A DNA stretch of 64,000 bases, taken from NCBI GenBank assembly GCA_020912385.1, contig CP087213.1:1674001-1738000 (forward strand), in the 5' to 3' direction. The translations under genes were made by a program, and so were the position numbers. How positions within the stretch are numbered: position 1 is the stretch's first letter; every line of letters begins with the position of its first letter. Of the stretch, positions 55,205 to 64,000 are shown piece after piece. A model generated the notes under the pieces. That model saw nothing but the letters and a program-made list of their open reading frames with translations, was not told the DNA's origin and did no database searches. Source of the DNA: Neofusicoccum parvum (taxonomy: Eukaryota > Ascomycota > Dothideomycetes > Botryosphaeriales > Botryosphaeriaceae).

Positions 55205-56058
55205 ATGGGCCGGCTCGACGGAAAAGTAGCGCTTGTCACAGGTGGGCCCCAGCCTCGTGAGAGAAACCACGCTTCTGACACCCTCGACAGGTGGAGGCTC
55301 CGGGTTTGGGGCTGAGATATCGCGCCGCTTTGCTGCCGACGGCGCCCATGTGGTTGTGTGCGACATCAACGCCGCCGCTGGCCAGAAGGTTGCCGCCGAG
55401 AGCGCCTCGCAGATGACCTTCCATCAGATGGACGTCACCAAGGCCTCGGATTGGAAAACCGCCGTCGATGCCGCGGTGGCAAAGCACGGCCACGTCGACA
55501 TCCTGGTCAACAACGCCGGCACCACGTACCGCAACAAGCCCACCGTCGAGGTTACCGAGGACGAGTGGGAGAAGGTCTTCAATGTCAATGTCAAGAGCGT
55601 GTTCCTTGGAAGCAACGCCTTTGTGCCCCCGGTCATTGAGCGCGGCCAGGGCGGCGTGATGATCAACATTGCATCCGTCGGCGCTACGCGTCCACGGCCT
55701 GGCCTGGTCTGGTACAATGCCACCAAAGGCGCTGTCTGGAACGCCACCAAGGGCCTTGCTGCTGAGTATGGCGCCAACGGCATCCGCGTCAACTCTGTTT
55801 GTCCGCTGCTGAGCGGCACCGCCCTGTTCGAGAGCTTTGCCGGCGTGCCTCCCACGCCGGAGAACATGCAGAAGTTCCTGTTCAATGTACCCTTGGGACG
55901 TTTGTGTGAACCGCAGGATGTGGCGGGCGCATGCGCGTTTCTGGCGAGCGATGACGCCAAGTTTATTACTGGGTGAGTTCTTTGGACATGGAGAAACAGG
56001 CCGGGATACTAACAACCACAGAATCAACATGGAAGTGGACGGTGGGAGGTGCATTTGA
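55205..56058 (+). CDS. Short-chain dehydrogenase/reductase, FabG-like
   Basis: Exons 55205-55241, 55291-55972 and 56022-56058 give 251 residues, the classical SDR length. Cofactor motif TGGGSGFG at 12-19, an Asp at 37 in VVVCDINA that favours NAD(H), NNAG at 86-89, Asn112, and the catalytic Ser141, Tyr154 and Lys158 (YNATK). The C-terminus GINMEVDGGRCI is restored by the last 37-base exon. The closest general types are 3-oxoacyl-ACP reductase-like or glucose/alcohol dehydrogenases; the substrate is unknown. It shares its upstream region with SSADH, which hints at, but does not show, a link to aldehyde or GABA metabolism. Confidence 0.88.
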
Positions 56059-56222
56059 TTACGATGTAGGGCATTATTTGAACCAGCCTGTTCTTATTGG
56101 CACCGGACGTGGCTTTGGTTGCAATGGAAATACGACATGACCTCTCAACCCCGCAAACTCGTCCTGCTTCAGCTTCTCCCACACTCTCACATCTCCAAAA
56201 TTTCTCCTCTCCCCTCTCTTCC

Positions 56223-57181
56223 TTAATCCGGGGAGATCGTTTGTCTGATCAGAGTATTGTTACTTCCCCGGACTACAGGAATCAGCTCCGGTTTACAGTG
56301 CTTTTTGTCTTCCCACTTCGGGTGGCGTTCCCATCCCAGATCGCCCATAGAATTGGCCATTTTGGCGATGGAGGTCTGCTTGTGCTTGTTGGTACTGTCA
56401 GGCAGAAAGCCCCAGGAATCCTCATTCTCCACATTCCATCTTTCACCAGTGACATCGAGCTCAGGATTGAAGTTGAAGATTGCTCAAACCGGGCCGGCAG
56501 ATCCGTTGCTCATGATCTGCACACCGACGACAAAGCGGGTATCGACCCACTGAGCCTTCTTCGCTTCATCCAGCGGGATGCACAGTCTCCAAGGGGTCCC
56601 GTAGAAGGTCAGGTGTCTCAACTGCTGGAATACTATCCCAGGGCTTGGGGAGTCGTCGGACTCATTGGACATGATGGGCTCTTCCGAGAAATTCTGCTGT
56701 TGGCGGTGGCTGCCCGGGGCACGCCCAAAGTTCACCGGCTCCACGTTCAAGTTGATGCTGCGGTCGAGTTTCTGACGACCAGAGGCTGTCGACTCTCCGC
56801 CGTCATTGCTGGGAGCCAGGATTCGGGTGCCGGATTTTATGGTATAGGTGGTGTGTCCGTTGAAGCCGATGGGGCAGCACCGAATCAAGCGATTGTTGAT
56901 AATCCTGTTCAGTTGTGAGCGACTCTGCTTGTTATTGTACACCGTCTGTTGGATCACGCGCAGAAAATCTTCTCCGCTGGGGAAGATTGCCTTTTCACTC
57001 TGCTACTTCGTTGTTTCTTGATGTGAGGGAGTGAGTGAGTTGCCGTGAGTGATCAAATTACAGGAGGTGCAGATCGTGTGAGAAGCTGCCCTTGGGTCTG
57101 TGTGTTTTCGTTCAACGGAAAAGTCACAATGCTGGCCGGAGTGCTGGCGCGGTAGGCAGGTACCAGGCGGAAACACATCAT
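56223..57181 (-). CDS. Unknown protein with reading frame interrupted by a TGA (possible pseudogene)
   Basis: Reverse-strand model: exon 57181-57062, a 59-base intron, then one frame from 57002 to 56223 with a single stop, TGA, at 56486-56484. Before the stop the model encodes 212 residues; after it the same frame continues 86 codons with similar composition (PELDVTGERWNVENEDSWGF and more). I do not recognise the protein; there is no signal peptide or membrane segment. Three readings are possible: a nonsense-mutated gene, a true end at the TGA, or removal of the TGA by a weak 63-base in-frame intron (GTGCAG...GAG at about 56511-56449). A further 5' exon from the frame at 57610-57323 could also join in phase. 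Coding potential looks real; structure is uncertain. Confidence 0.4.
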
Positions 57182-58471
57182 CCTACCATCGCCCCGCTGT
57201 TGTATTGCCGTTTAACTTACTTGGTAAACCCCATGGAAAACTCAATTCATAGCAACCTCAAGACATGGGAATCACAAGACACAGACAGCACCGAGGATGA
57301 AAAACACAGGACGTAGAAAACAAAGTCCTGGGGAGTAACACCTAGTGGCATGCACTGAAATAGCAGCGTGTATAGTGCAATCCATTGGAACAGGGAGGAG
57401 GGAGTCAGTGGAATCGGTCTTTCTTCTTTCGGGGAGGGAGATTTTCCTCTGTGTGCGTTTGATCCTGGCGTTTGGAAACTGCTCGTTCATTCCTCTCTCG
57501 GGACTGGTGTTCGCTTTCCATTCCAAAGTCTGGACATTGGCTTGTGCTCTTGCAGGCTCAGGTCTGCCATTTGGCGTTTGCGTGGATTTGGCCCAATAAG
57601 TGCTCTTCACGAGCCCGGTTTTTGATGAGAGTAGCTCAAGGTCGATCTTGAACGGACGAAATTTGAAACAGCATCATAGCTCTACTCCTCATCGTCAGAC
57701 CTGGATCCGCGGTACGAGGCCTGGAGGCGGAGCGATAGTAGAAAACTATGGCAGATGGGGAACCGAAGCACCCGGTGGCATGGTTTGGCAAGTATCTCCA
57801 AGCACTTTAAGTAGCCTCTGGACGAATGCTTCAACTCCCCACGCGATACCCAGCTCTCCGCGTGTCGTTCTGCTGTAATTGGCAATCAAAGTTGAAATAT
57901 GGCAGCCCGGCACAGACAGCCACAGCTCTGCTTCGGGGTGGATCGGCAGCGTCGGAAATTGTGGCGGTGTCTGCACAAAGAGAAGGTTCTGGTGCTGATG
58001 TCAGCGGGCGGGTTGTTGGTGCCTGAAGGTGACGATGCGGTGGCGGCGCAGCACTGGCGTCCGTGGGTCTCTGGGCTGCTGGGCTGCTGGTCTGAGGAGC
58101 TCCGGCTCTGGGCCAGCGCACGCGAAAACGAAAGCGCCGGCGGGTGGAAGATATATCGGGAGGCCGCGAGCATCCGGCCGCGGGCATGATTCGTACTCGC
58201 GTTGCTGGTGGCGCAGCGGGGGCCAGCAGGTTTTTCCCTGGGCTTCCGCTCGCCGGCCGATCCTCATTCTGCCCCGCGATACGTCAGCCCCCAGGCCTCC
58301 TGTGCGCGCGCGCCCGACACCACCGCCCGACTGCACCACCGCTCTGCGCCCTCTGCCACGCAGTCCACGCAACCCGCCAGGCAGCTGCTTTCCCATACAT
58401 ACGCCCCCCGCGCAGCCTCGCCGCTCGCTCTCCATCCCTCTCTCTCGCCCTCCCGCGCCCCGCCCCTCGCC
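57182..58471. other. Intergenic region upstream of fimbrin
   Basis: About 1.3 kb between the unknown minus-strand gene and the fimbrin start. Minus-strand frames at 57272-57610 and 57746-57976 look mildly protein-like but cannot be joined with confidence. The last 300 bases are C/CT-rich leader sequence of the fimbrin gene. Confidence 0.35.
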
Positions 58472-60526
58472 ATGAACGTCCTCAAGCTGCAGAGGAAGTA
58501 TCCTCAGTTCGACCAGTCGGAGATCTTCAGCCTCACCGACGCCTTCCGCAAGCTCGACGTCGACGACAAGGGCTACCTGGAGGAGGCCACCGTCGTCAAG
58601 GCCACCCAGACCTCGGAGCGCCAGCCGTACGATGTCGTCAGACAGGCCCTGAAGGAGGTCGACCTGGACAGCTCGCGGCGCGTCGAGCTCGAGGACTATG
58701 TCGACGTGAGTGCGCGCAACACGCTGCCCTCTGCCTGCCACTGACCCGTCCGCACAGCTCATTGCCAAGCTGCGCCAGTCGTCGCCCGCCCAGCAGCGCA
58801 TGCAGACGGGGCCCACGCGCCCGCGAGGCCTCAGCGGCGCCCAGGCCCCGCAGTCGCCCGTCTACGGCCACAAGTCGCAGGGCAGCCACGGCGGCGGCAG
58901 GATACAGGTCCAGGGCTCGTCTGCCAACGTCACCCACACCATCAACGAGGATGAGCGCGTCGCCTTCACCAGCCACATCAATGCCGTCCTCGCCGGCGAC
59001 CCCGACATTGGCAGCCGCCTGCCCTTCCCCACCGACACCTTCGAGATGTTCGACCAGTGCAAGGACGGCTTGCTGCTGGCCAAGCTCATCAACGACAGTG
59101 TCCCGGACACCATTGATGAGCGTGTCCTGAACCGCCCCGGCAAGAAAATCTCCAAGCTCAATGCCTTCCACATGACGGAGAACAACAACATTGTGATTGA
59201 GTCTGCCAAGGGTATCGGCTGCTCGGTCGTCAACATTGGCAGCCAGGATATCTACGAAGTGCGCGAGCATTTGATTCTTGGCCTGATCTGGCAGATTATC
59301 CGCCGTGGTCTGTTGGGCAAGATCGACATCAAGCTCCACCCCGAGCTGTACAGACTGCTGGAGGAGGACGAGACTCTGGAGCAGTTCCTGCGCCTCCCAC
59401 CGGAGCAGATTCTTCTCCGCTGGTTCAACTACCACCTGAAGAATGCCAAGTGGCACCGGACGTAAGTTGAATGCGCCCTCGATTCAATGCTTCGCTAATG
59501 CAACCTAGTGTGTCCAACTTCTCCACGGACGTGAAGGACGGCGAGAACTACACTGTTCTGCTGAACCAGTTGAAGCCCGACATCTGCTCTCGCGCCCCTC
59601 TCCAGACCTCTGATCTACTCCAGCGTGCCGAGCAGGTTCTCGACAATGCTGACAAGCTCGACTGCCGCAAGTTCCTGACACCGACGTCTCTCGTTGCCGG
59701 CAACCCCAAGCTGAACCTTGCTTTTGTCGCCAACCTCTTCAACACACACCCCGGACTTGACGCCATCACTGAGGAAGAGAAGGCCGAAATTGAGGACTTT
59801 GACGCCGAAGGCGAGCGCGAGGCCCGCGTCTTCACCCTCTGGCTCAACTCGCTCGATGTCCAACCGAACGTCCAGAGCTTCTTCGACGACCTCCGCGACG
59901 GCCGCATCATCCTGCAAGCCTACGACAAGGTCATTCCCGGTAGCGTGAACTGGCGCCACGTCAACAAGCTGCCCCCAAGTGGTGGCGAGATGATGCGTTT
60001 CAAGGCTGTGGAGAACACCAACTACGCTGTAGAGCTTGGCAAGCAGGTTGGATTCAGTTTGGTCGGCATCCAGGGTGCGGATCTCACGGATGGCCAACGC
60101 ACGCTCACGCTTGGTTTGGTCTGGCAGCTCATGCGCAGGGACATCGTCAACACGATTGGCTCCTTGGCACAGCGCTTGGGCAAGCGCGAGATCACGGATT
60201 CCGACATGGTCAAATGGGCCAACGATATGTCTCGTCAAGGTGGAAAGACTAGCACCATCCGCTCCTTCAAGGATTCATCACTTTCCAACGCTGTCTTCCT
60301 TCTCGACGTCCTCAATGGCATGAAGAGCTCTTACGTCGACTACGATCTCGTCGCCCCTGGCCGTACGGAGGATGAGGCGTACCTCAACGCTAAGCTGGCC
60401 ATCAGTATCGCGCGTAAGATGGGTGCGACCATCTGGCTGGTTCCCGAGGATATCTGCGCTGTGCGCAGCCGTCTCATCACGACTTTCATCGGTAGCTTGA
60501 TGGCGACGCACGAGAAGATGCACTGA
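58472..60526 (+). CDS. SAC6: Fimbrin (plastin), actin-bundling protein
   Basis: Exons 58472-58705, 58758-59461 and 59509-60526 give 651 residues, as expected for fungal fimbrin. An N-terminal EF-hand-like part (about 1-80) is followed by four calponin-homology domains forming two actin-binding units. Visible blocks include INEDERVAFTSHINAVL, DGLLLAKLINDSVPDTIDER, NNIVIESAKGIGCSVVNIG, REARVFTLWLNSLDVQP and the late DEAYLNAKLAISIARKMGA. Fimbrin cross-links filaments in cortical patches and endocytic sites and supports polarised hyphal growth. The Ser/Gly/Gln-rich linker after the EF-hand part (about 85-150) is where fungal fimbrins vary. Confidence 0.97.
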
Positions 60527-61581
60527 GCGAATGTTTTAAAGGAGTACCCCCAAAGTTTTCATGATTCCGGATTGTTCTTGATGCTGGTTGAAACAAGCAA
60601 AAGCTTGTGAGAGACGAAAAGAGACGAGGCTTTGCTGCGAGTTGCATTCCCCCTTTCAGTAGTACAGAGCGAATTTCAAAATGAATATATGAATTTGAAA
60701 ATCGATACCCATCGTCCGATACTTAAATGCTTTCCGTGCCATTTTAATACCATTTAATTCTTGAACATGAGACGGGTAATCAAGTGAAATCTTGATTTAA
60801 TCTGTTCTGTCCGGAATTCGTACAGTTTGCAGCTATGAAGTGCCAAGGGAGCGTGTGTGACTTCATCGTCTTTGCTGGCAGAACAGTCTGTTGGAGCCAA
60901 ACCCCGATTTCAGCAGTCGGCAACACAGAGCAATGAAATCGAATTCCATCAACTCATACGCCCCTCTGTAGACACCAGTGGACTGCGTTTCGATGAAGCG
61001 CTCAAACGGCAGGATAGTCGACCAAGACTGAAAGAGTACATCGGCCACCGTCACTGCATAGACTAACGCCCTCACCATGATTGATGCTATATCTGCACTA
61101 CCTACGTAGAATACGCCGAAACTCGCTTCATGGACTTCATCGCGATTTCATGTCAGCCAGACCTTTGTCCACCACTCACCCAATAATTATCATTAGGCCT
61201 GAGCCAGCCAATCACCATACAGTCAAAGCAGCCGAACTAGGCTCGATGCAACGGAGAAATAGACCATACGGCAGAACTTCGGAATCCGTGGAAATCGAGC
61301 AAATGCGGCCCAAGACGTAAGGGTGTTACACATTCAGCACAAGAATGCCTTCTCCATGAGCTTCGTACCGTCTACACGGACCAACGGACCAAACGCCAAG
61401 GTTAAGAAGCACGGCACGCAAGCATGCTCACATGCCAAACCGCGAAACATCATCCACGGCGGCCCATTAATCGCGGATCCGATTCTTTCGATGATGAATT
61501 ACTGTATATATTTTCAAAAATTTGGCGCTCTCTCCACCAAACTGAGAGAGTTACTCGGGAAACCGAGTAGATCTTACAACT
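60527..61581. other. Intergenic region, AT-richer
   Basis: About 1 kb between the fimbrin stop and the tRNA-Glu gene, mainly AT-rich (60.65-60.85 kb and 61.45-61.58 kb). No supported gene. Confidence 0.4.
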
Positions 61582-61681
61582 TCCGTTGTGGTCTAGGGGC
61601 TAGGATTTGCCGCTCTCAGATACCAGAGCACTCCTCGCATCAAGCGCCGGCAAGGCCCGGGTTCGATTCCCGGCGACGGAA
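61582..61681 (+). tRNA. tRNA-Glu(CUC) with a 28-base intron
   Basis: The acceptor stem TCCGTTG pairs with CGACGGA (one T-G pair), with discriminator A. The D arm is TGGTCTAGGGG (A box), anticodon stem TGCCG/CGGCA encloses the loop with anticodon CTC, and the T arm contains GGTTCGATTCC (B box). Exons 61582-61618 (37 bases) and 61647-61681 (35 bases) make 72 bases. The 28-base intron starts one base after the anticodon. Confidence 0.95.
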
Positions 61682-61699
61682 AGGAAGTTGAAATACATC

Positions 61700-61705
61700 T
61701 TTTTT
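61700..61705 (+). terminator. Pol III terminator of tRNA-Glu
   Basis: A run of six T starts 19 bases after the tRNA 3' end, a standard Pol III termination signal. Confidence 0.65.
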
Positions 61706-63170
61706 GCCCTGTGACAGCACGCGGCAATGTTGTTTTGGGCGGTTGAGAAACTGGGGTACGCTCAGAGTTTGGGTTGGCGGTGGTGGTGATGGTGGAGCCG
61801 TGCACTTTTGTCGTGGCCGCAGCGAACGCGAGGGCAACGACGGCTGAAGGCCGAGGCCGAAGGCGCCGGCGGACAGCGAGAGCGTGGAATACAGCGAGGC
61901 CGAAGAGTTATGCAAGCGCTCGGGGGCGTTTTGTGCAGCTGGCGGCCGAGCGCCGCCTTAGCGCGTGCCGAGGATCAGATTGCGACTGTAAGCGACACCG
62001 CCGCCATCCGGCATCGGCGATGCGCCGGCGAAAGCCTGCCCGATAATTCAGGTCATCAACGGCGCTCTGGTTGGCTGCTCGTGCCTTCGGCCGGGTTGTC
62101 CCTTGAGTTCTGGCGGGTCTCGTTGAGAAAAACGAGCGAAGATTTTCTGGGGAAGGAAGGGAGAACGAGGAAGCTGGCCGTGAACGACGATGTGCGCGAA
62201 CGCCTACTTTTTCGCAGGAGCTCGTATCGCTCAACAACGCAGAAGAGCCTCGATGCGTACAAGTGCGCTTTTTTTTTTCTCCGGCAGCAGATTGTTTCGA
62301 TCGGGGGGAACGTGTTGCGTGCGCGCGCAAGTGTTGTGGGGCGCGCGAACGGCCAGCGAGGAACAGGCGTTCGCTGACCCTGCTCCCGGCCCCCATGCCG
62401 CTCCCTCTGAATGCGGATAGCAGGATCAGATATCCCACACTGGTGCTCTACTGCCCATTTTATCAGATGGAAAGGAAAAGGACGTCAGCAGCTCTGATAG
62501 TAATGAAAATGTGGCGTGACCATACCATCATGGTGTCGGCAGCCAGCCTCTTCCCCGGTTTAAATAGTCGCCAACAGCCCAGCCAGCGGAGCGCCAGCCA
62601 AACGGCTCTTCTCCCTCCTGGTTTTCCCGCTGCTTGACATGACTCTCTCCTTGCGCCCTGGTCCCTCCTCTGATTTCGGCATCACTTGCAGCCACGTTGC
62701 GACCGATGAAACGGACTTCCGGCTTATGACATGAGAATTTTCACTTTCTTCGTTGCTACAATCAAAACTACCAGGACTATCAATCAACCCGTCTGCGCCT
62801 GTTTACACAAAAACCCCATCCTTCCACCCGGATAAATGGAGCGGGAACACCGGACAAAGGAGAATCATGCTGAACTATGTACTACATGACGCGGAAAAGG
62901 AGGAAGGGGGTGAGGGATGACATCCCGGAAGAAAGAGCGTTGAGCATCTCATTTCTACTACGGAAGAGAGCTCGGAAGTCGCCTTCTCAGGTTTGTGTGT
63001 TCTTTTCCGCAAAGGACTCCTTCGAGGAGGGTAAGCGAAAGTGCCATCGTCAAGATGAGGAACTTTCATGTCGAGGACTTTTCCAGTGTCTCCGTTTTTC
63101 AACTTCGGTCGTCTCCTCTTTCGTCATCGTCGCTTCTTACTTCAATTTTTCATCGGCTCTCCTACCCCCC
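61706..63170. other. Intergenic region upstream of the ISU1 stop
   Basis: About 1.5 kb without a supported gene. Several short frames on both strands are Arg/Ser-rich. The last 200 bases are probably the ISU1 3' UTR. Confidence 0.4.
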
Positions 63171-64000
63171 TTACGCAGCCGCGGCGTTAGTCTCCACGAC
63201 GGTCTCAACTTCAACCTTGGGCAGCGACGCGCCGGTGCCGCCAAGATCCGTCTGCCGTGCCTTGGGGTTCTTGGTGTAGTAGTTGGAGATGGCGGACTTG
63301 ATGGCGTCCTCGGCGAGCATGGAGCAGTGGACTGTTGCGGAGTGTGGTCAGCAAGACGAAGGCAAAAGAGAGCGGAGATGGAAAACTCACGCTTGACGGG
63401 CGGGAGGCACAACTCCTTGGCGATCTCGGTGTTCTTGATGCGGGCGGCCTGCTCGAGCGTCATGCCGCGCACCAGCTCGGTCAGGTAGCTGGAGCTGGCG
63501 ATGGCCGAGCCGCAGCCGAACGTCTTGAACTTGACGTCGCTGATGGTGTTGCTGTTGGGGTCGACGCGGATCTGCAGCTTCATCACGTCGCCGCATGCCG
63601 GCGCGCCCACCAGGCCGGTGCCTACGTCTGTTTCATTCTTGTTCATCGATCCGACATTGCGAGGGCGGCTGTAGTGGTCGAGCAGTGCTGCGGATGTCAG
63701 CTGGGGGGTGTCCTCGATCAAAGGTGGAGAGGGGGTGACGGGTGGCGGGGGAGCAGGTGCCTGCGGACGACGCGACGGCGGCTGCGCAAGGACTGCTGCA
63801 GGCCGCCCTCGCCGACGCATCGACGCAGCGCACGCGAGGCGGTGCGACCGGGGAGACTTATCTTTCTCGTGGTAGCTCCGCCTGCTGTTGACGGCGACGG
63901 CGGGAGCTGCTGTCCGGAGCGGCGATGCGATCTGGGGTCTGGCGGCGGAAGTGAGGAGCTTGCTGGCCTGGGCCGGCGCGGTGGCAACGGCTCTTCTGAA
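63171..64000 (-). CDS. ISU1: ISU1 iron-sulfur cluster scaffold (5' end cut by the window)
   Basis: Exons about 64000-63862, 63687-63391 and 63331-63171. The window ends at a Phe codon; the ATG is probably the next codon outside. An Arg/Ala-rich mitochondrial presequence (FRRAVATAPAQASKLL...) leads to RRSYHEK, then DHYSRPRNVGSMNKNETDVG. The three cluster-binding cysteines are present in GAPACGDVM, FGCGSAIASSSY and LHCSMLAED, and the LPPVK motif for the Ssq1-type chaperone is intact. ISU1 assembles 2Fe-2S clusters in the matrix. The intron expected at 63861-63688 has a good branch site and acceptor (CTGACATCCGCAG) but begins ATAAGT instead of GTAAGT. The 174 bases are in frame and without a stop, so unspliced RNA would add 58 residues. 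Confidence 0.92.

Overview
This window is nuclear DNA from a filamentous ascomycete (Pezizomycotina). The reasons are compact genes broken by short introns (mostly about 45-65 bases) with GT donors, CTRAC-type branch sites and AG acceptors, GC-rich coding DNA, tRNA genes with introns, and fungus-type members of eukaryotic housekeeping families. A Dothideomycete is my impression only; nothing in the sequence proves the class. I rebuilt the gene models by eye, checking splice sites and reading phase. Exon edges are therefore predictions, but every multi-exon model given as complete closes in frame.

Layout. 0-14 kb: 5' end of ALG1 (-), Msc2-type zinc transporter (+), a short-chain dehydrogenase (+), Rqc2/Tae2 (-), coatomer zeta (-), and a predicted mitochondrial helical-repeat protein (+). 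14-21.4 kb: one 92-residue unknown protein (-), then about 6.4 kb with no gene I can support. 21.4-33 kb: ADE2 (-), an APS/PAPS-type mitochondrial carrier (+), ribosomal protein eL18 (+), SEC24 (-). 33.6-39.6 kb: an 815-residue membrane protein of unknown function (-) and a TFIIIC90-type subunit (-). 40-48 kb: a doubtful small gene (-), a VOC/glyoxalase-fold protein (-), ribosomal protein eL19 (-), a LENG1-like Cir_N/RS protein (-), IST1 (+), a FlbE-like protein (-). 48-64 kb: tRNA-Gly(GCC) with intron (-), a winged-helix plus ankyrin protein resembling the back half of a fungal NLR (+), succinate-semialdehyde dehydrogenase (-), a second SDR (+), an unknown gene whose frame contains a TGA (-), fimbrin (+), tRNA-Glu(CUC) with intron (+), and most of ISU1 (-), cut by the window end.

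The genes are mainly unlinked housekeeping functions: secretory coats (SEC24, coatomer zeta), endosomal sorting (IST1), translation and its quality control (eL18, eL19, Rqc2, two tRNAs, a Pol III factor), mitochondrial function (ISU1, carrier, helical-repeat protein), purine synthesis, GABA shunt, zinc transport and actin bundling. Several are head to head over 0.3-0.6 kb and probably share promoters (ALG1/MSC2, coatomer zeta/helical-repeat gene, LENG1-like/IST1, SSADH/SDR). I see no secondary-metabolite cluster, no intact transposon, no CRISPR array and no clear new multi-gene system. The points most worth a second look are the lost GT donor in ISU1, the TGA-interrupted gene at 56-57 kb, the NLR-like remnant at 51.5 kb, the gene-free 15-21 kb stretch and several small unknown proteins.
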